DNA from: Gillisia lutea | Lineage (GTDB): Bacteria; Bacteroidota; Bacteroidia; Flavobacteriales; Flavobacteriaceae | Reading direction: 5' to 3' | Length of the DNA: 64,000 nucleotides | Assembly (NCBI RefSeq): GCF_021568705.1 | Contig: NZ_JAKGTH010000009.1 | Location: forward strand, 124,001-188,000 | Shown here: one piece after another, positions 26,008-35,595 of the stretch | How positions within the stretch are numbered: position 1 is the stretch's first letter | Layout of the letters: every line of letters begins with the position of its first letter | Notes under the pieces: model-generated | Seen by the model: only the letters and a program-made list of their open reading frames with translations | Database searches by the model: none | Told to the model about the DNA's origin: nothing | Made by a program: the position numbers and the translations under genes

Positions 26008-27753
26008 TTATCCGTTCATTGAAATTAAAAACTCTTCATTGTTTTTCGTTTGTTTGAATCTTTCGTTAATGAATTCCATAGCTTCTACAGGATTCATGTC
26101 TGAAAGATATTTTCTCATTACCCACATGCGTTGTAAAGTGTTATCGTCTAATAATAGATCGTCACGACGCGTGCTTGAAGAAGTAAGATCGATTGCAGGG
26201 AATATTCTTCGATTTGCAATTTTTCTATCCAATTGAAGTTCCATGTTACCAGTACCTTTAAATTCTTCAAAGATCACTTCATCCATTTTAGAACCGGTAT
26301 CAGTTAAGGCTGTTGCGATAATAGACAAGGAACCACCGCCTTCAATATTACGCGCAGCTCCAAAGAAACGCTTAGGCTTATGTAATGCATTTGCATCTAC
26401 ACCACCACTTAATACTTTTCCACTGGCAGGTTGTACAGTGTTATATGCTCTGGCTAAACGAGTTATAGAATCAAGTAAGATAACTACATCATGTCCACAT
26501 TCCACCATTCTCTTGGCTTTTTCCAAGACGATATTGGCAACTTTCACATGTTCGTGAGCTTCTCTGTCGAAAGTGGAAGCTACAACCTCTCCTTTTACAT
26601 TACGCTGCATATCGGTCACCTCTTCCGGGCGTTCATCTATTAATAAGATGATCTGGTACACTTCAGGATGATTGGCTGCAATTGCATTGGCAATATCCTT
26701 AAGCAACATTGTTTTACCTGTTTTTGGCTGAGAAACAATCATTCCACGCTGTCCTTTCCCAATGGGAGAGAAAAGATCGATAATTCTGGTAGAAATAGTG
26801 CTCTGTCTTTCAGCTATATTGAATTTTTCATTCGGAAAAAGTGGAGTTAAATGCTCAAATGAGATTCTATCTCTAACTACCTGAGGATCTAAACCGTTGA
26901 TTTTGCTGATCTTTATTAATGGAAAATATTTTTCACCTTCTTTAGGTGGTCTAATTTGTCCTAAAACAGTATCCCCGGTTTTAAGTCCGAATAACCTGAT
27001 CTGAGATTGAGATACGTAAATATCATCAGGAGAAGAAAGGTAGTTGTAATCAGATGATCTCAGGAAACCATAGTTGTCCTGCATGATATCCAGTACTCCT
27101 TCGCTCTCAATAATAGCATCAAATTCATAATCCGGTTCACGATACCTGTTGCGGTTATCACGGTTGCCGTTGCTTTTTGAATCCGATTGTTTGCTGCCAC
27201 GAGATTCTTTACGACTATCTCTAGGATTGCGTGGATTATCTTTATTAGAGTCTTTAGAAGAGTTTCCGTTGGCATCCTCTTTTCTGGAAGTATGAGGAGG
27301 TCTTGGGGTTGGACGTTTTTTATCGTCTCCCGATCTGTCACCTTCAGGCCGTTTCTTAGGATCTTCTGTTCTTTTTGAAGGGGGACGCTGTTGGTGTTCT
27401 CTTTTATTATCGGTTTTGGATTCTGCTGTTACATCAGGATTTTTCCTATCCTGTCTTGGTTTGTTTTGAGGAGAACCTATTTTTTTTGAAGGAGTTCTCT
27501 CTGGAGCAGATTGTTCTTTAGTTTTTTTAGAAGCTTCGTCTTTAGGAGTATTAGGGGGAGTTGTTGCCGCTGGCGCAGCTTTTTCTTCACTTAAAACCTC
27601 CTTAACTTTACCTGGGTTTGCAGCTTGATAATCTAATATTTGATATACCAGATCTAGTTTTTTAAGCGTGCGATATTTTGGAACATTTAAAGATTTAGCA
27701 ATGTCCTGAAGCTCAGGCAGCTTCTTAGCTTTTAATTCTGAAATTTCAAACAT
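26008..27753 (-). CDS. rho: Transcription termination factor Rho with long disordered insert
   Basis: Hexameric RNA helicase that ends transcription. Residues 1-50 are the Rho N-terminal helical domain; 55-208 are an extremely polar stretch of Lys, Arg, Asp, Asn, Ser, Gly and Pro; 209-285 the RNA-binding OB domain ([15 protein letters not shown]); then the RecA-type motor with Walker A SQPKTGKT (341-348). Total 581 residues against 419 in E. coli, the difference being the insert. In Bacteroides thetaiotaomicron the comparable insert has been reported to drive condensate formation. Convergent with gldC. Confidence 0.95.
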   Translation of the reverse strand: MFEISELKAKKLPELQDIAKSLNVPKYRTLKKLDLVYQILDYQAANPGKVKEVLSEEKAAPAATTPPNTPKDEASKKTKEQSAPERTPSKKIGSPQNKPRQDRKNPDVTAESKTDNKREHQQRPPSKRTEDPKKRPEGDRSGDDKKRPTPRPPHTSRKEDANGNSSKDSNKDNPRNPRDSRKESRGSKQSDSKSNGNRDNRNRYREPDYEFDAIIESEGVLDIMQDNYGFLRSSDYNYLSSPDDIYVSQSQIRLFGLKTGDTVLGQIRPPKEGEKYFPLIKISKINGLDPQVVRDRISFEHLTPLFPNEKFNIAERQSTISTRIIDLFSPIGKGQRGMIVSQPKTGKTMLLKDIANAIAANHPEVYQIILLIDERPEEVTDMQRNVKGEVVASTFDREAHEHVKVANIVLEKAKRMVECGHDVVILLDSITRLARAYNTVQPASGKVLSGGVDANALHKPKRFFGAARNIEGGGSLSIIATALTDTGSKMDEVIFEEFKGTGNMELQLDRKIANRRIFPAIDLTSSSTRRDDLLLDDNTLQRMWVMRKYLSDMNPVEAMEFINERFKQTKNNEEFLISMNG

Positions 27754-27919
27754 GTATGAGTATGAATAAGTTTTGTGTTTGTTAAGTGTAAACTTCTCGA
27801 GGAAGAATCGAAAAAAAAAAGGAGACTTAAGTAACCTATATTGAAGTGGTTACGAATTCTTAATGCAATAATACAACTTTATTTTAAATTTTATGATAAG
27901 GTTTCTAAAAAGAAACTCT

Positions 27920-27927
27920 TATTTTTG
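27920..27927 (+). promoter_or_regulatory. -7 box that fixes the DUF4293 start
   Basis: TATTTTTG (8/8) lies 22 bases before the ATG at 27950 and downstream of the earlier in-frame start at 27893, so the later start is preferred. Confidence 0.6.
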
Positions 27928-27949
27928 CCCTCATAATTACCAATTTTAC

Positions 27950-28360
27950 ATGTTACAACGAATTCAAACCATTTATTTATTTATTGCTGCTTTACTTAGT
28001 GGTGTTTTAATATTTTTTGTTTCTTTGTGGAGTAATGAGGCTGGAGAACCTGTAATTGTACAGGATGTTTTACTGGCTTTCGCAATGTTCCTTGGTTCTG
28101 CAGCGTTATCGCTTATAACCATATTTTTATTTAAAAATAGAAAGCTTCAGTTTGTGCTGGGGCGTATCAATATATTATTAAACTTTTTTTTACTAGGAGT
28201 TTTCGTGTATTGGTCACTAACTGTACCTGGAGAGATGCAAATCTCTGAGAAAGGTATTGGGATGTTTATTCCTGTTCTTTCTATCGTTTTTTTAGTTTTA
28301 GCCAATAAGGCTATAAAAAAGGATGAAGATCTCGTAAAATCTGTAGACCGATTTCGTTAA
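27950..28360 (+). CDS. DUF4293 four-helix membrane protein
   Basis: 136 residues with four hydrophobic helices (about 5-25, 40-60, 68-88, 105-122) and a short basic C-terminus. The start M-L-Q-R-I-Q-T-I-Y is the family's usual opening. An upstream in-frame ATG at 27893 would add a Cys/His-rich segment and precedes the promoter, so I reject it. It is divergent from rho, a recurrent arrangement in this group as I recall. Function unknown. Confidence 0.82.
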   Translation: MLQRIQTIYLFIAALLSGVLIFFVSLWSNEAGEPVIVQDVLLAFAMFLGSAALSLITIFLFKNRKLQFVLGRINILLNFFLLGVFVYWSLTVPGEMQISEKGIGMFIPVLSIVFLVLANKAIKKDEDLVKSVDRFR

Positions 28361-28390
28361 ACCTATTATCTTAGTGTTATTAGTGCGTAA

Positions 28391-28421
28391 AAAACCCAAA
28401 GTGAAAACTTTGGGTTTTTTT
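28391..28421. terminator. Terminator between DUF4293 gene and phosphodiesterase gene
   Basis: AAAACCCAAAGT and its complement around a GAAA loop, with a T run to 28421 and A-rich 5' flank; works for both convergent genes. Confidence 0.85.
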
Positions 28422-28453
28422 ATTGTTAACTTTAACTATCAAATAAAAGATAC

Positions 28454-28942
28454 TTATTCCAATTCTATAACTTCAAGGTCGTAGATGTTCTTGTCTTCAA
28501 TTTTAAACCTTAGCATAGTTCTTTTTTTATGAAAGCCGTGTTTTCCTGCTGCGCCGGGATTCATGTGTAATAGCTTTAACTGTTTATCATTCATCACTTT
28601 TAAAATATGGGAATGACCGGAAATGAAAAGCTGTGGCGGATTTTTATAGATATCTTCTTTTACAGCCGGGGAGTATTTGCCGGGATATCCCCCAATATGT
28701 GTTATCCATACATCAACACCTTCACAAAAAAAACGGTTATTAAGTGGGAATTCCTTTCGTACTTCATGGTCATCAATATTTCCGAACACCGCTTTTAATG
28801 GCTTGATTTTCTTTAATTCATCAGTGACATTTATTTGTCCAATATCTCCGGCATGCCATATTTCATCTGCTTCGCCAGCATAATGTAAGATTCTGTCGTC
28901 AATATGGCTATGGGTGTCGCTTAATAATAATATTTTCTTCAA
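28454..28942 (-). CDS. YfcE/MJ0936-type metallophosphoesterase
   Basis: Small calcineurin-like phosphodiesterase of 162 residues. Metal-binding motifs in order: LSDTHSH, WHAGDIG, FGNIDDHE and ISGHSHI, then a final H-M-N-P-G. Substrate is unknown; family members hydrolyse model phosphodiesters and some act on cyclic nucleotides. It is divergent from truA. Confidence 0.88.
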   Translation of the reverse strand: MKKILLLSDTHSHIDDRILHYAGEADEIWHAGDIGQINVTDELKKIKPLKAVFGNIDDHEVRKEFPLNNRFFCEGVDVWITHIGGYPGKYSPAVKEDIYKNPPQLFISGHSHILKVMNDKQLKLLHMNPGAAGKHGFHKKRTMLRFKIEDKNIYDLEVIELE

Positions 28943-29017
28943 ATCGGTATTAAAATTTATTTCATGAAACTTTTTAAATCTAGTTTGCCGCAGCTGTGAG
29001 GCTTATTAAGTTTGCCG

Positions 29018-29025
29018 TATCTTTG
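29018..29025 (+). promoter_or_regulatory. -7 box upstream of truA
   Basis: TATCTTTG (8/8), 30 bases before the TTG start of truA. Confidence 0.45.
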
Positions 29026-29055
29026 CGAACAATCACGTAAAAGTATCAATTTAGA

Positions 29056-29802
29056 TTGAGATATTTTATAGAACTGGCTTATAACGGCAAGGCATATCAT
29101 GGGTGGCAGAACCAGCCCGACGCTATTAGCGTACAGGAAACTTTGGAAAAAGCCTTGAATATTTCTCTACAGGAACATACTCCTGTAGTAGGAGCTGGAA
29201 GGACAGACGCCGGGGTTCATGCTACTAATTATTTGGCACATTTTGATTCTGGAAAACATATAGAAAAAGAGAAGTTTATATTTAAACTGAATTCTATTTT
29301 GCCAGATGATATTGCCGTGTATGATTTGTTTGAAGTTAACGACGAAGCTCATGCGCGTTTTGATGCCACAAGCCGAAGTTATGAATATCATGTGGTTCAA
29401 AAAAAGGATCCATTTGAATTTGAGACGGCTCATTACGTTAAGAATGAGTTGGATATAGAAAAGATGAATACCGCAGCACAACTTCTACTGCAGTATACAG
29501 ATTTCAAATGTTTCTCAAAATCTAAGACTGATGTGAAAACCTATAATTGTAATATAGTTTCGGCATATTGGGAAAAGCGTGATAATAAATTGGTATTTCA
29601 TATTACTGCAGATAGGTTCTTGCGTAATATGGTTCGGGCAATTGTAGGCACGTTACTTCAAATTGGCTTGGGGAAAATGCCGGAAGCCCGATTGCATGAA
29701 ATTATTGCCAGTAGGGACAGACAAAATGCGGGAACTTCGGTGCCGGCAAAAGGTCTTTTTTTAACAAGAATTGAATATCCAACATCTATTTTAAATAAGT
29801 AA
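29056..29802 (+). CDS. truA: tRNA pseudouridine(38-40) synthase
   Basis: Isomerises uridines 38-40 in the anticodon stem. The catalytic Asp is in GAGRTDAGVHA; RYFIELAYNG at the start and a FLRNMVRAIVGT segment are also typical. Start is TTG at 29056; there is no in-frame ATG before the conserved region. The next gene begins one base after the stop. Confidence 0.94.
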   Translation: MRYFIELAYNGKAYHGWQNQPDAISVQETLEKALNISLQEHTPVVGAGRTDAGVHATNYLAHFDSGKHIEKEKFIFKLNSILPDDIAVYDLFEVNDEAHARFDATSRSYEYHVVQKKDPFEFETAHYVKNELDIEKMNTAAQLLLQYTDFKCFSKSKTDVKTYNCNIVSAYWEKRDNKLVFHITADRFLRNMVRAIVGTLLQIGLGKMPEARLHEIIASRDRQNAGTSVPAKGLFLTRIEYPTSILNK

Positions 29803-31572
29803 ATGGCTTCAGCTTCAGGAAATGCTTTTGATTTTAGTCTGTTTAAAAGACTGATTAGATATACGAATCCTTATAAATGGACATTCTATTTTGTTGCCGT
29901 TGCAGCAATCTTGTTGTCCTTCTTCGCGGTGCTTAGACCGTATTTATTGCAGGTTACTATAGATGATTCTATCGTGCCTAAGGATAATGACAATCTTATA
30001 TTTTACATCAGTATGATGTTGATTGCATTGTTCCTGGAAGTCATCTTTCAATTCCTTTTTATCTATTTCGCAAACTGGTTGGGGCAGGAAGTAATTCGGG
30101 ATCTAAGAGTAAATCTCTTTGAGCATATGCTTCAATTCAAAATGAAGTATTACGATAAATCGGCTGTGGGAAGGTTGGTAACACGAGCGGTTAGCGATAT
30201 TGAAACCATTGCAAGTATTTTTAGTGAAGGTTTGTTCATGATAGCCAGCGATCTTTTAAAGATGTTGGTAGTGTTAGGATTCATGTTTTATAACAGCTGG
30301 CAACTAACGCTGTTGGTGCTAACGGTACTTCCATTCATTCTATATGCAACAAGGGTTTTTCAAAAGAAGATGAAAATAGCTTTTGAAGATGTTCGAAATC
30401 AGGTAGCCAACCTCAATACTTTCGTGCAGGAACGTATCACGGGAATGAAGATCGTACAACTTTTTACTCGTGAAAAGGTAGAGTATGAGAATTTTAAGGA
30501 AATTAACGATAAACACCGTAAAGCCTGGGTGAAAACAGTGTGGTATAACTCTATCTTCTTTCCTATTGCTGAAATGTCTACTTCTATCACTATCGGTTTA
30601 ATTGTGTGGTATGGAGGTTTGCGAGTAGTAGATAATGATGCGATTAGTTTAGGGATTATTATCATGTTTATAGAACTCTCACAAATGTTATTTCGCCCAT
30701 TACGCCAGATTGCCGATAAATTTAATACCCTGCAAATGGGGATGGTAGCCGCAAACAGAGTTTTTGGGATCTTGGATACAGAATCTAGCATTCCTGATAC
30801 TGGTACTGTAAAAATAGGGAAGCTAAAGGGGGCTATTGAATTTAAAGATGTTAGGTTTGGATATATTGAAGAGGAAGAGGTTTTAAAGGGCGTTTCTTTT
30901 AAAGCGAATACTGGTGAAACCATCGCGATTGTGGGGGCAACAGGAGCCGGAAAATCTACGATAATCAATTTGCTGAATCGTTTCTACGAAATTAACAGCG
31001 GCCAAATTCTGGTTGATGGAATAGATATTACAGATATTCCTTTAAAATCTTTACGTTCTGAAATTGCTGTAGTACTTCAAAATGTGTTCTTGTTTGCAGA
31101 CACCATTGTGAATAATATTACCCTGAACCATCCCGAAATTACTGAGGAAGACGTGGTAAAGGCAGCAAAGGAAATTGGGATTCACGACTTTATAAATTCT
31201 CTTCCAAATGGCTATCATTATAATGTAAAAGAGCGTGGAGTGATGCTCTCCTCAGGGCAGCGACAATTGATCTCCTTTTTAAGAGCCTATGTAAGTAACC
31301 CTAGTATATTGGTGTTAGATGAAGCAACTTCTTCAGTAGATTCTTACAGCGAGCAGCTAATTCAAGATGCAACCGATAAAATTACTGAGGGGAGGACCTC
31401 AATAGTAATTGCTCACAGGCTTGCTACTATTAAAAAAGCAGACAAGATAATTGTAATGGATGCAGGTAGAATAGTAGAAATGGGAACTCATCGTGAATTA
31501 TTAGCCGTAGAAAATGGATATTACAAGAATTTATACGAAGTTCAGTTTATGGCTGAGGAAAGTATGAGATAA
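29803..31572 (+). CDS. ABC transporter, fused membrane and ATPase domains (MsbA-like)
   Basis: Half-transporter exporter of 589 residues. The first 330 residues hold about six transmembrane helices; the ATPase follows with Walker A GATGAGKST, Q-loop VVLQNVFLF, signature LSSGQRQL, Walker B LVLDEATSSVD and switch AHRLAT. The signature begins L-S-S-G, as in lipid or multidrug exporters of this group. Directly abuts truA, so co-transcribed. Substrate cannot be told; lipid A or drug export are the usual possibilities. Confidence 0.88.
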   Translation: MASASGNAFDFSLFKRLIRYTNPYKWTFYFVAVAAILLSFFAVLRPYLLQVTIDDSIVPKDNDNLIFYISMMLIALFLEVIFQFLFIYFANWLGQEVIRDLRVNLFEHMLQFKMKYYDKSAVGRLVTRAVSDIETIASIFSEGLFMIASDLLKMLVVLGFMFYNSWQLTLLVLTVLPFILYATRVFQKKMKIAFEDVRNQVANLNTFVQERITGMKIVQLFTREKVEYENFKEINDKHRKAWVKTVWYNSIFFPIAEMSTSITIGLIVWYGGLRVVDNDAISLGIIIMFIELSQMLFRPLRQIADKFNTLQMGMVAANRVFGILDTESSIPDTGTVKIGKLKGAIEFKDVRFGYIEEEEVLKGVSFKANTGETIAIVGATGAGKSTIINLLNRFYEINSGQILVDGIDITDIPLKSLRSEIAVVLQNVFLFADTIVNNITLNHPEITEEDVVKAAKEIGIHDFINSLPNGYHYNVKERGVMLSSGQRQLISFLRAYVSNPSILVLDEATSSVDSYSEQLIQDATDKITEGRTSIVIAHRLATIKKADKIIVMDAGRIVEMGTHRELLAVENGYYKNLYEVQFMAEESMR

Positions 31573-31603
31573 CTTTTACGAATTTCTCTTTACAAATTAT
31601 TAA

Positions 31604-31631
31604 TCGGGCTGCGATAGCTATCAATGCCCGA
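31604..31631. repeat. Palindromic intergenic element
   Basis: TCGGGC (31604-31609) and GCCCGA (31626-31631) enclose a second palindrome GATAGCTATC. GC-rich in an AT-rich gap with no T run, so it is not a simple terminator; a dispersed repeat is possible. The rest of the gap 31573-31756 shows nothing I can name. Confidence 0.4.
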
Positions 31632-31756
31632 CATCATTTATTTACATAATTTTTTTCTTCCCTGGAATAGTTGAACCTAGCTATTCCTGAATCAGAGTAT
31701 TGGTTAATATGTTCAGTTTCTCTTTCTAATTAACCAAAATATAACCATCGTCATAA

Positions 31757-31784
31757 TTGTAGAATATTACGGAAACTACCTTTG
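31757..31784 (+). promoter_or_regulatory. Promoter of the FadL-family gene
   Basis: TTG (31757-31759), 17-base spacer, TACCTTTG (31777-31784, 8/8). Because it overlaps an earlier in-frame start at 31782, it supports the start at 31872. Confidence 0.55.
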
Positions 31785-31871
31785 ATAAAGGCTTTTAGCT
31801 TTCAATATAGCAGATTGAGAAGTGTATTACCTTCAATTTTTGCATCTAACTATTCTTTAAAATTTTCAATT

Positions 31872-33185
31872 ATGAGAAATTTTTTAATAATCAGCAGTTT
31901 ATTGCTTTTTTCGACCTTTGCATTTTCACAGGCAGGCCACATTATGCAGGGAGTAGGCGCAGTTAATATGTCTATGGGAGGTGCTTCTACAGCGCAACCA
32001 CTCGATATTTCGGGGGCATTGCAATGGAATCCGGCAACTATTTCGGTTTTCAATGAAAATACCATCAAATTTGATTTGGGAATGTTTTTTTCTTCTCCAG
32101 AACTAAGTTCTACTGCACCCGAATTTGATGAGACCGGCAATCCCACCGGGAATTTCTTTAGTGGTTCCACTAAAGATGATAGAGGGGTTTCCCCGATGCC
32201 GGCATTAGCAATGGTTTGGGGTAAAGAAGATAGCAAACATACTTTTGGTGCTTTTTTGTTTGGTATTAGCGGATTTGGGGTTGATTTCCCTGAAAGTATG
32301 AGCAACCCAATAAACATGCCTCAAAGCATGGGTGGTTTTGGACATATTGAATCTGATTATATGCTCTTGCAAGGTGGTGTAACCTATGCCTATCAATTAA
32401 CAGATAATTTAGCGATAGGTATAAATCCAACTATTAACTATGCAGCACTGGAATTATTACCTAATCCTACTGCGAATCCTACCATGGCTGGATATCCAGG
32501 AACCGATAGAGCATCGGCTATTGGGTTTGGAGGACAGATTGGATTATTTTATACTACAAAAACAGGATTCAAAGCCGGAGTTTCTTATAAAACCACACAG
32601 CATTTTAGTGACTTTGAATTTGATAATACTTATTTGGATAGTTCGACTTCATCAAATAAGTTTAATATGGATTATCCCTCCATACTCTCTTTTGGATTAG
32701 GGTATTCCTTGGGTAATATTGACCTAGCTTTAGATTATAGAATTGTAGATTATGAAAATACCGATGGCTTTTCTGAAACAGGTTGGACACAAACAGCCTC
32801 CGTAAAAGGATTTGGCTGGGAAAACATCTCTATTCTATCAGCTGGTATTCAATACAAAGGATTTGAAAAATTCCCTATACGATTAGGCTATACGTATAGT
32901 TCAAAGCCTATTAATGAAGATGTTGCATTCTTCAACATTCCCGCGACTGCAGTTATAAAACATGCTTTTCAGGCAGGCTTTAGCTATAAAGCTGGAAAGA
33001 ACCTGTCTTTAGATGCTGTCTATCATCACGGGGCTAGTGATGGAACAACTTCCGGTCCCTTGCTTAATCCTGCCTTTATTCAGAACTACCCTCCTTACGG
33101 AGCTATCCCGGGTAGTGAGGTGGCCTATGATATGACTACAGATATGATAATGCTAGGTATTTCCTATACTTTTAATAAGCCATAA
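31872..33185 (+). CDS. OmpP1/FadL-family outer membrane transport protein
   Basis: Outer-membrane barrel for hydrophobic compounds, 437 residues from the ATG at 31872, which opens a standard signal peptide (NFLIISSLLLFSTFAFSQ). The earlier in-frame ATG at 31782 lies in the promoter and would bury the signal. The mature N-terminus has the family pattern: GVGAVNMSMGGASTAQP, then SGALQWNPAT. The C-terminal half has regular alternating strands and ends MLGISYTFNKP. Substrate unknown; long-chain fatty acids or hydrocarbons in characterised members. Confidence 0.85.
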   Translation: MRNFLIISSLLLFSTFAFSQAGHIMQGVGAVNMSMGGASTAQPLDISGALQWNPATISVFNENTIKFDLGMFFSSPELSSTAPEFDETGNPTGNFFSGSTKDDRGVSPMPALAMVWGKEDSKHTFGAFLFGISGFGVDFPESMSNPINMPQSMGGFGHIESDYMLLQGGVTYAYQLTDNLAIGINPTINYAALELLPNPTANPTMAGYPGTDRASAIGFGGQIGLFYTTKTGFKAGVSYKTTQHFSDFEFDNTYLDSSTSSNKFNMDYPSILSFGLGYSLGNIDLALDYRIVDYENTDGFSETGWTQTASVKGFGWENISILSAGIQYKGFEKFPIRLGYTYSSKPINEDVAFFNIPATAVIKHAFQAGFSYKAGKNLSLDAVYHHGASDGTTSGPLLNPAFIQNYPPYGAIPGSEVAYDMTTDMIMLGISYTFNKP

Positions 33186-33275
33186 AAATTGAAAAGTAAC
33201 TTTGAGCTATTATCTGCGTTTTCCTACTGATATTGCATAGTAGGGTCTATAAGATTGGTGGGGAGACAAGGGTAG

Positions 33276-33330
33276 TAAACTAAGAGAAGATTTAACTCAA
33301 TTTAATTAAGTTAGGTCTTCTCTTAGTTTA
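33276..33330. repeat. Long inverted repeat spanning the 3' end of cdaA
   Basis: Arms 33276-33297 and 33309-33330 pair over 22 bp with two mismatches that are G-U or A-C depending on strand; the loop is 11 bases and contains the cdaA stop codon. The first nine pairs (TAAACTAAG) are perfect. No T run follows on the minus strand, so it is not a classical terminator. Confidence 0.6.
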
Positions 33331-34079
33331 TTAATAAGCTCATCGGTATCTTCAAAAATCACAAATTCTCCATCTTTTACGTAGGAAATCTGTCCGGTTT
33401 CTTCACTTACTACTAAGGCGAGTGCGTCCGTTTTCTCAGTAATTCCAACTGCCGCCCGGTGTCTCAATCCAAATCTTAAAGGGATGGATCTATCATTGGA
33501 TACTGGTAATATCACTCTGGTAGCTGATATCTTATTATCTGCAATTACAATGGCGCCATCATGTAAAGGAGAGTTCTTGTAAAATATAGACTCGATGATG
33601 GGCTGATTAATCTCAATATTCATCGTATCACCTGTATTCTTAACAAAATCTAGGTTGGTGCTCTTTTCAATAATTATAATAGCACCGGTATAATCTCTTC
33701 CCATACTCTCACAAGCTTTTACTATAGCATTGATGTTGGTGTTGATCTGGGTTTCATCTTTAACAAATTTGAATTGTCTCAAGAATTTTTTTCGTTGGGT
33801 AAAGTTGGTCGAGCCAATCATCAATAGGAATTTCCTGATCTCTTGCTGAAAAACAACTATAAGAGCGAACATCCCTACGCCTATAAACTCACCAAAAATT
33901 CCGCTAAGCAGTTCCATTTGAAGAAGGCGGGTAATTTGCCACATAAAATAAACCATTCCCACCCCAATAAAAATATTAACGGCTACAGTACCCTTTACAA
34001 GTTTATATAGATAATAAAGTAGAATGGCAACAAATACAATATCTACAATATCGAGTATGCGGAGGTTTAGGAAATCCAA
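33306..34079 (-). CDS. cdaA: Diadenylate cyclase CdaA
   Basis: Makes cyclic di-AMP from two ATP. Three transmembrane helices (about 12-32, 36-52, 58-80) precede the DAC domain, with the catalytic motifs DGAIVI and RFGLRHRAAVG. This is the CdaA (YbbP) architecture, 257 residues. folP lies immediately upstream on the same strand (36 bases), a common flavobacterial pair, so they are probably co-transcribed. No c-di-AMP phosphodiesterase is seen in the window. Confidence 0.92.
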   Translation of the reverse strand: MDFLNLRILDIVDIVFVAILLYYLYKLVKGTVAVNIFIGVGMVYFMWQITRLLQMELLSGIFGEFIGVGMFALIVVFQQEIRKFLLMIGSTNFTQRKKFLRQFKFVKDETQINTNINAIVKACESMGRDYTGAIIIIEKSTNLDFVKNTGDTMNIEINQPIIESIFYKNSPLHDGAIVIADNKISATRVILPVSNDRSIPLRFGLRHRAAVGITEKTDALALVVSEETGQISYVKDGEFVIFEDTDELINKLREDLT

Positions 34080-34115
34080 ATTTTGAGACTTTATGTAAAA
34101 ATAGAAAATATAAGT

Positions 34116-34940
34116 TTAGTTTGTAAGTTGAGATGTTAATTTGACAACTTCCATGGCTTCTTTAACGTCGTGTACCCTTAAAATATGCGCTCCTTTAGAA
34201 ACAGCAAGGGTATTTAAAACAGAGGTTCCATTTAAAGCATCTTCAGCATTAAAACCAAGCGTTTTATAAATCATAGATTTTCGAGATAGGCCAGCTAATA
34301 TGGGGAGATCTAACATTTTGAAGAGTTCTAAATGCGATAAAAGCTCAAAATTTTGAGCGATGTTCTTCGAGAATCCAAATCCGGGATCTATAATAATGTC
34401 GTTTATTCCCGCAGCTCGGGCAAGTGTAATCTTTTCTGAAAAATAATATAAAATATCCTGCGTAAGGTTGTTGTATTCATTTAAATCTTTCATGGTTTCA
34501 GGAGTGCCCCGCATATGCATCATGATATAAGGCACCTGATATTTCGCAACGGTTTCCATCATTTTTTCATCTAAATTTCCTGCTGAAATGTCGTTGATAA
34601 TCGCAGCGCCTGCTTCTATTGCTTTTGCCGCCACCTCGCTTCTAAAGGTGTCTATTGATATAATGCTTTCCGGAAAATTTTTCTGAATAGCTTCAACTGC
34701 AGGTACAACTCTGGATATCTCTTCAGTGATGCTGATGTTATCTGCTCCCGGCCTACTACTATAACCTCCAATATCCAAAAAAGTAGTGCCTTGTTCCAGC
34801 ATTGTTTCCGCAGATTTTATCAGTTCTTTTAAAGAGCTGCTTCTACTGTTTTCATAAAAAGAATCCGGGGTAATGTTCAAGATTCCCATTACTTTGGGAG
34901 TAGAAAGATCTATAAGCGTTCCTTTACAATTAATGGTCAT
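34116..34940 (-). CDS. folP: Dihydropteroate synthase
   Basis: Joins p-aminobenzoate to the pterin diphosphate in folate synthesis; sulfonamide target. Motifs: VMGILNITPDSFYENSRS near the start, LDIGGYSSRPGA, ISIDTFRSEVA and DPGFGFSKN. Length 274 residues normal. First gene of a pair with cdaA and divergent from the DUF1599 gene. Confidence 0.94.
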   Translation of the reverse strand: MTINCKGTLIDLSTPKVMGILNITPDSFYENSRSSSLKELIKSAETMLEQGTTFLDIGGYSSRPGADNISITEEISRVVPAVEAIQKNFPESIISIDTFRSEVAAKAIEAGAAIINDISAGNLDEKMMETVAKYQVPYIMMHMRGTPETMKDLNEYNNLTQDILYYFSEKITLARAAGINDIIIDPGFGFSKNIAQNFELLSHLELFKMLDLPILAGLSRKSMIYKTLGFNAEDALNGTSVLNTLAVSKGAHILRVHDVKEAMEVVKLTSQLTN

Positions 34941-35037
34941 GTGAATGCGATTGATTTCAATAGCCGGTAGGTTATGAAAAATTAACTTTGACTATCTTAA
35001 TTATTTGCCCGAAATTTACGCAAATTAGAATGTTTTT

Positions 35038-35583
35038 ATGAAGGATACTTCAAAACAATACGATGCGGTCATTAAAACCTGCCGAGACTTGTTTGTCAAT
35101 AAAATGAAAGATTACGGAAGTGCTTGGAGAATTTTAAGACTTCCTTCCCTTACCGACCAAATTTTTATCAAGGCACAGCGAATTCGCAGTCTTCAGGAAA
35201 ATGCTGTAAGAAGAGTAGATGAGGGGGAAAAGCCGGAATTTATTGGTATCATTAACTATTCGGTTATGGCGCTCATTCAGTTAGAAAAGGGAATTGCTAC
35301 TCAGCCGGATCTCTCTCCAGAAGAAGCTTTGGAATTGTATGACCTGAAAATCGCACAAACCAAAGAACTTATGGAAAATAAGAACCATGATTATGGAGAA
35401 GCCTGGCGTGACATGCGCGTAAGCTCTCTTACCGATCTTATTATTCAGAAATTACTACGGGTAAAACAAATAGAAGATAACAAAGGAAAGACCTTGGTGA
35501 GTGAAGGAATTGATGCTAATTATCAGGATATGATCAATTACGCGATTTTTGCCATGATCTTAATGAATGATTCTCCAGAATAA
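35038..35583 (+). CDS. DUF1599 protein made of two related halves
   Basis: 181 residues built from two copies of one motif: MKDYGSAWRILRLPSLTDQI in the first half and NHDYGEAWRDMRVSSLTDLI in the second, each followed by K-x-x-R and an Asn-Tyr-x-x-M/F-A helix (IINYSVMALI, MINYAIFAMI). Helical, no signal. The family function is unknown to me; the name only records a conserved domain. It begins a run with a DoxX protein, tpiA and prmA. Confidence 0.85.
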   Translation: MKDTSKQYDAVIKTCRDLFVNKMKDYGSAWRILRLPSLTDQIFIKAQRIRSLQENAVRRVDEGEKPEFIGIINYSVMALIQLEKGIATQPDLSPEEALELYDLKIAQTKELMENKNHDYGEAWRDMRVSSLTDLIIQKLLRVKQIEDNKGKTLVSEGIDANYQDMINYAIFAMILMNDSPE

Positions 35584-35595
35584 TAAAGTGTATTT

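Noticed and set aside
27893-27949. Longer N-terminus for the DUF4293 protein
   Set aside because: The start lies before a full -7 box and adds a segment unlike the family.
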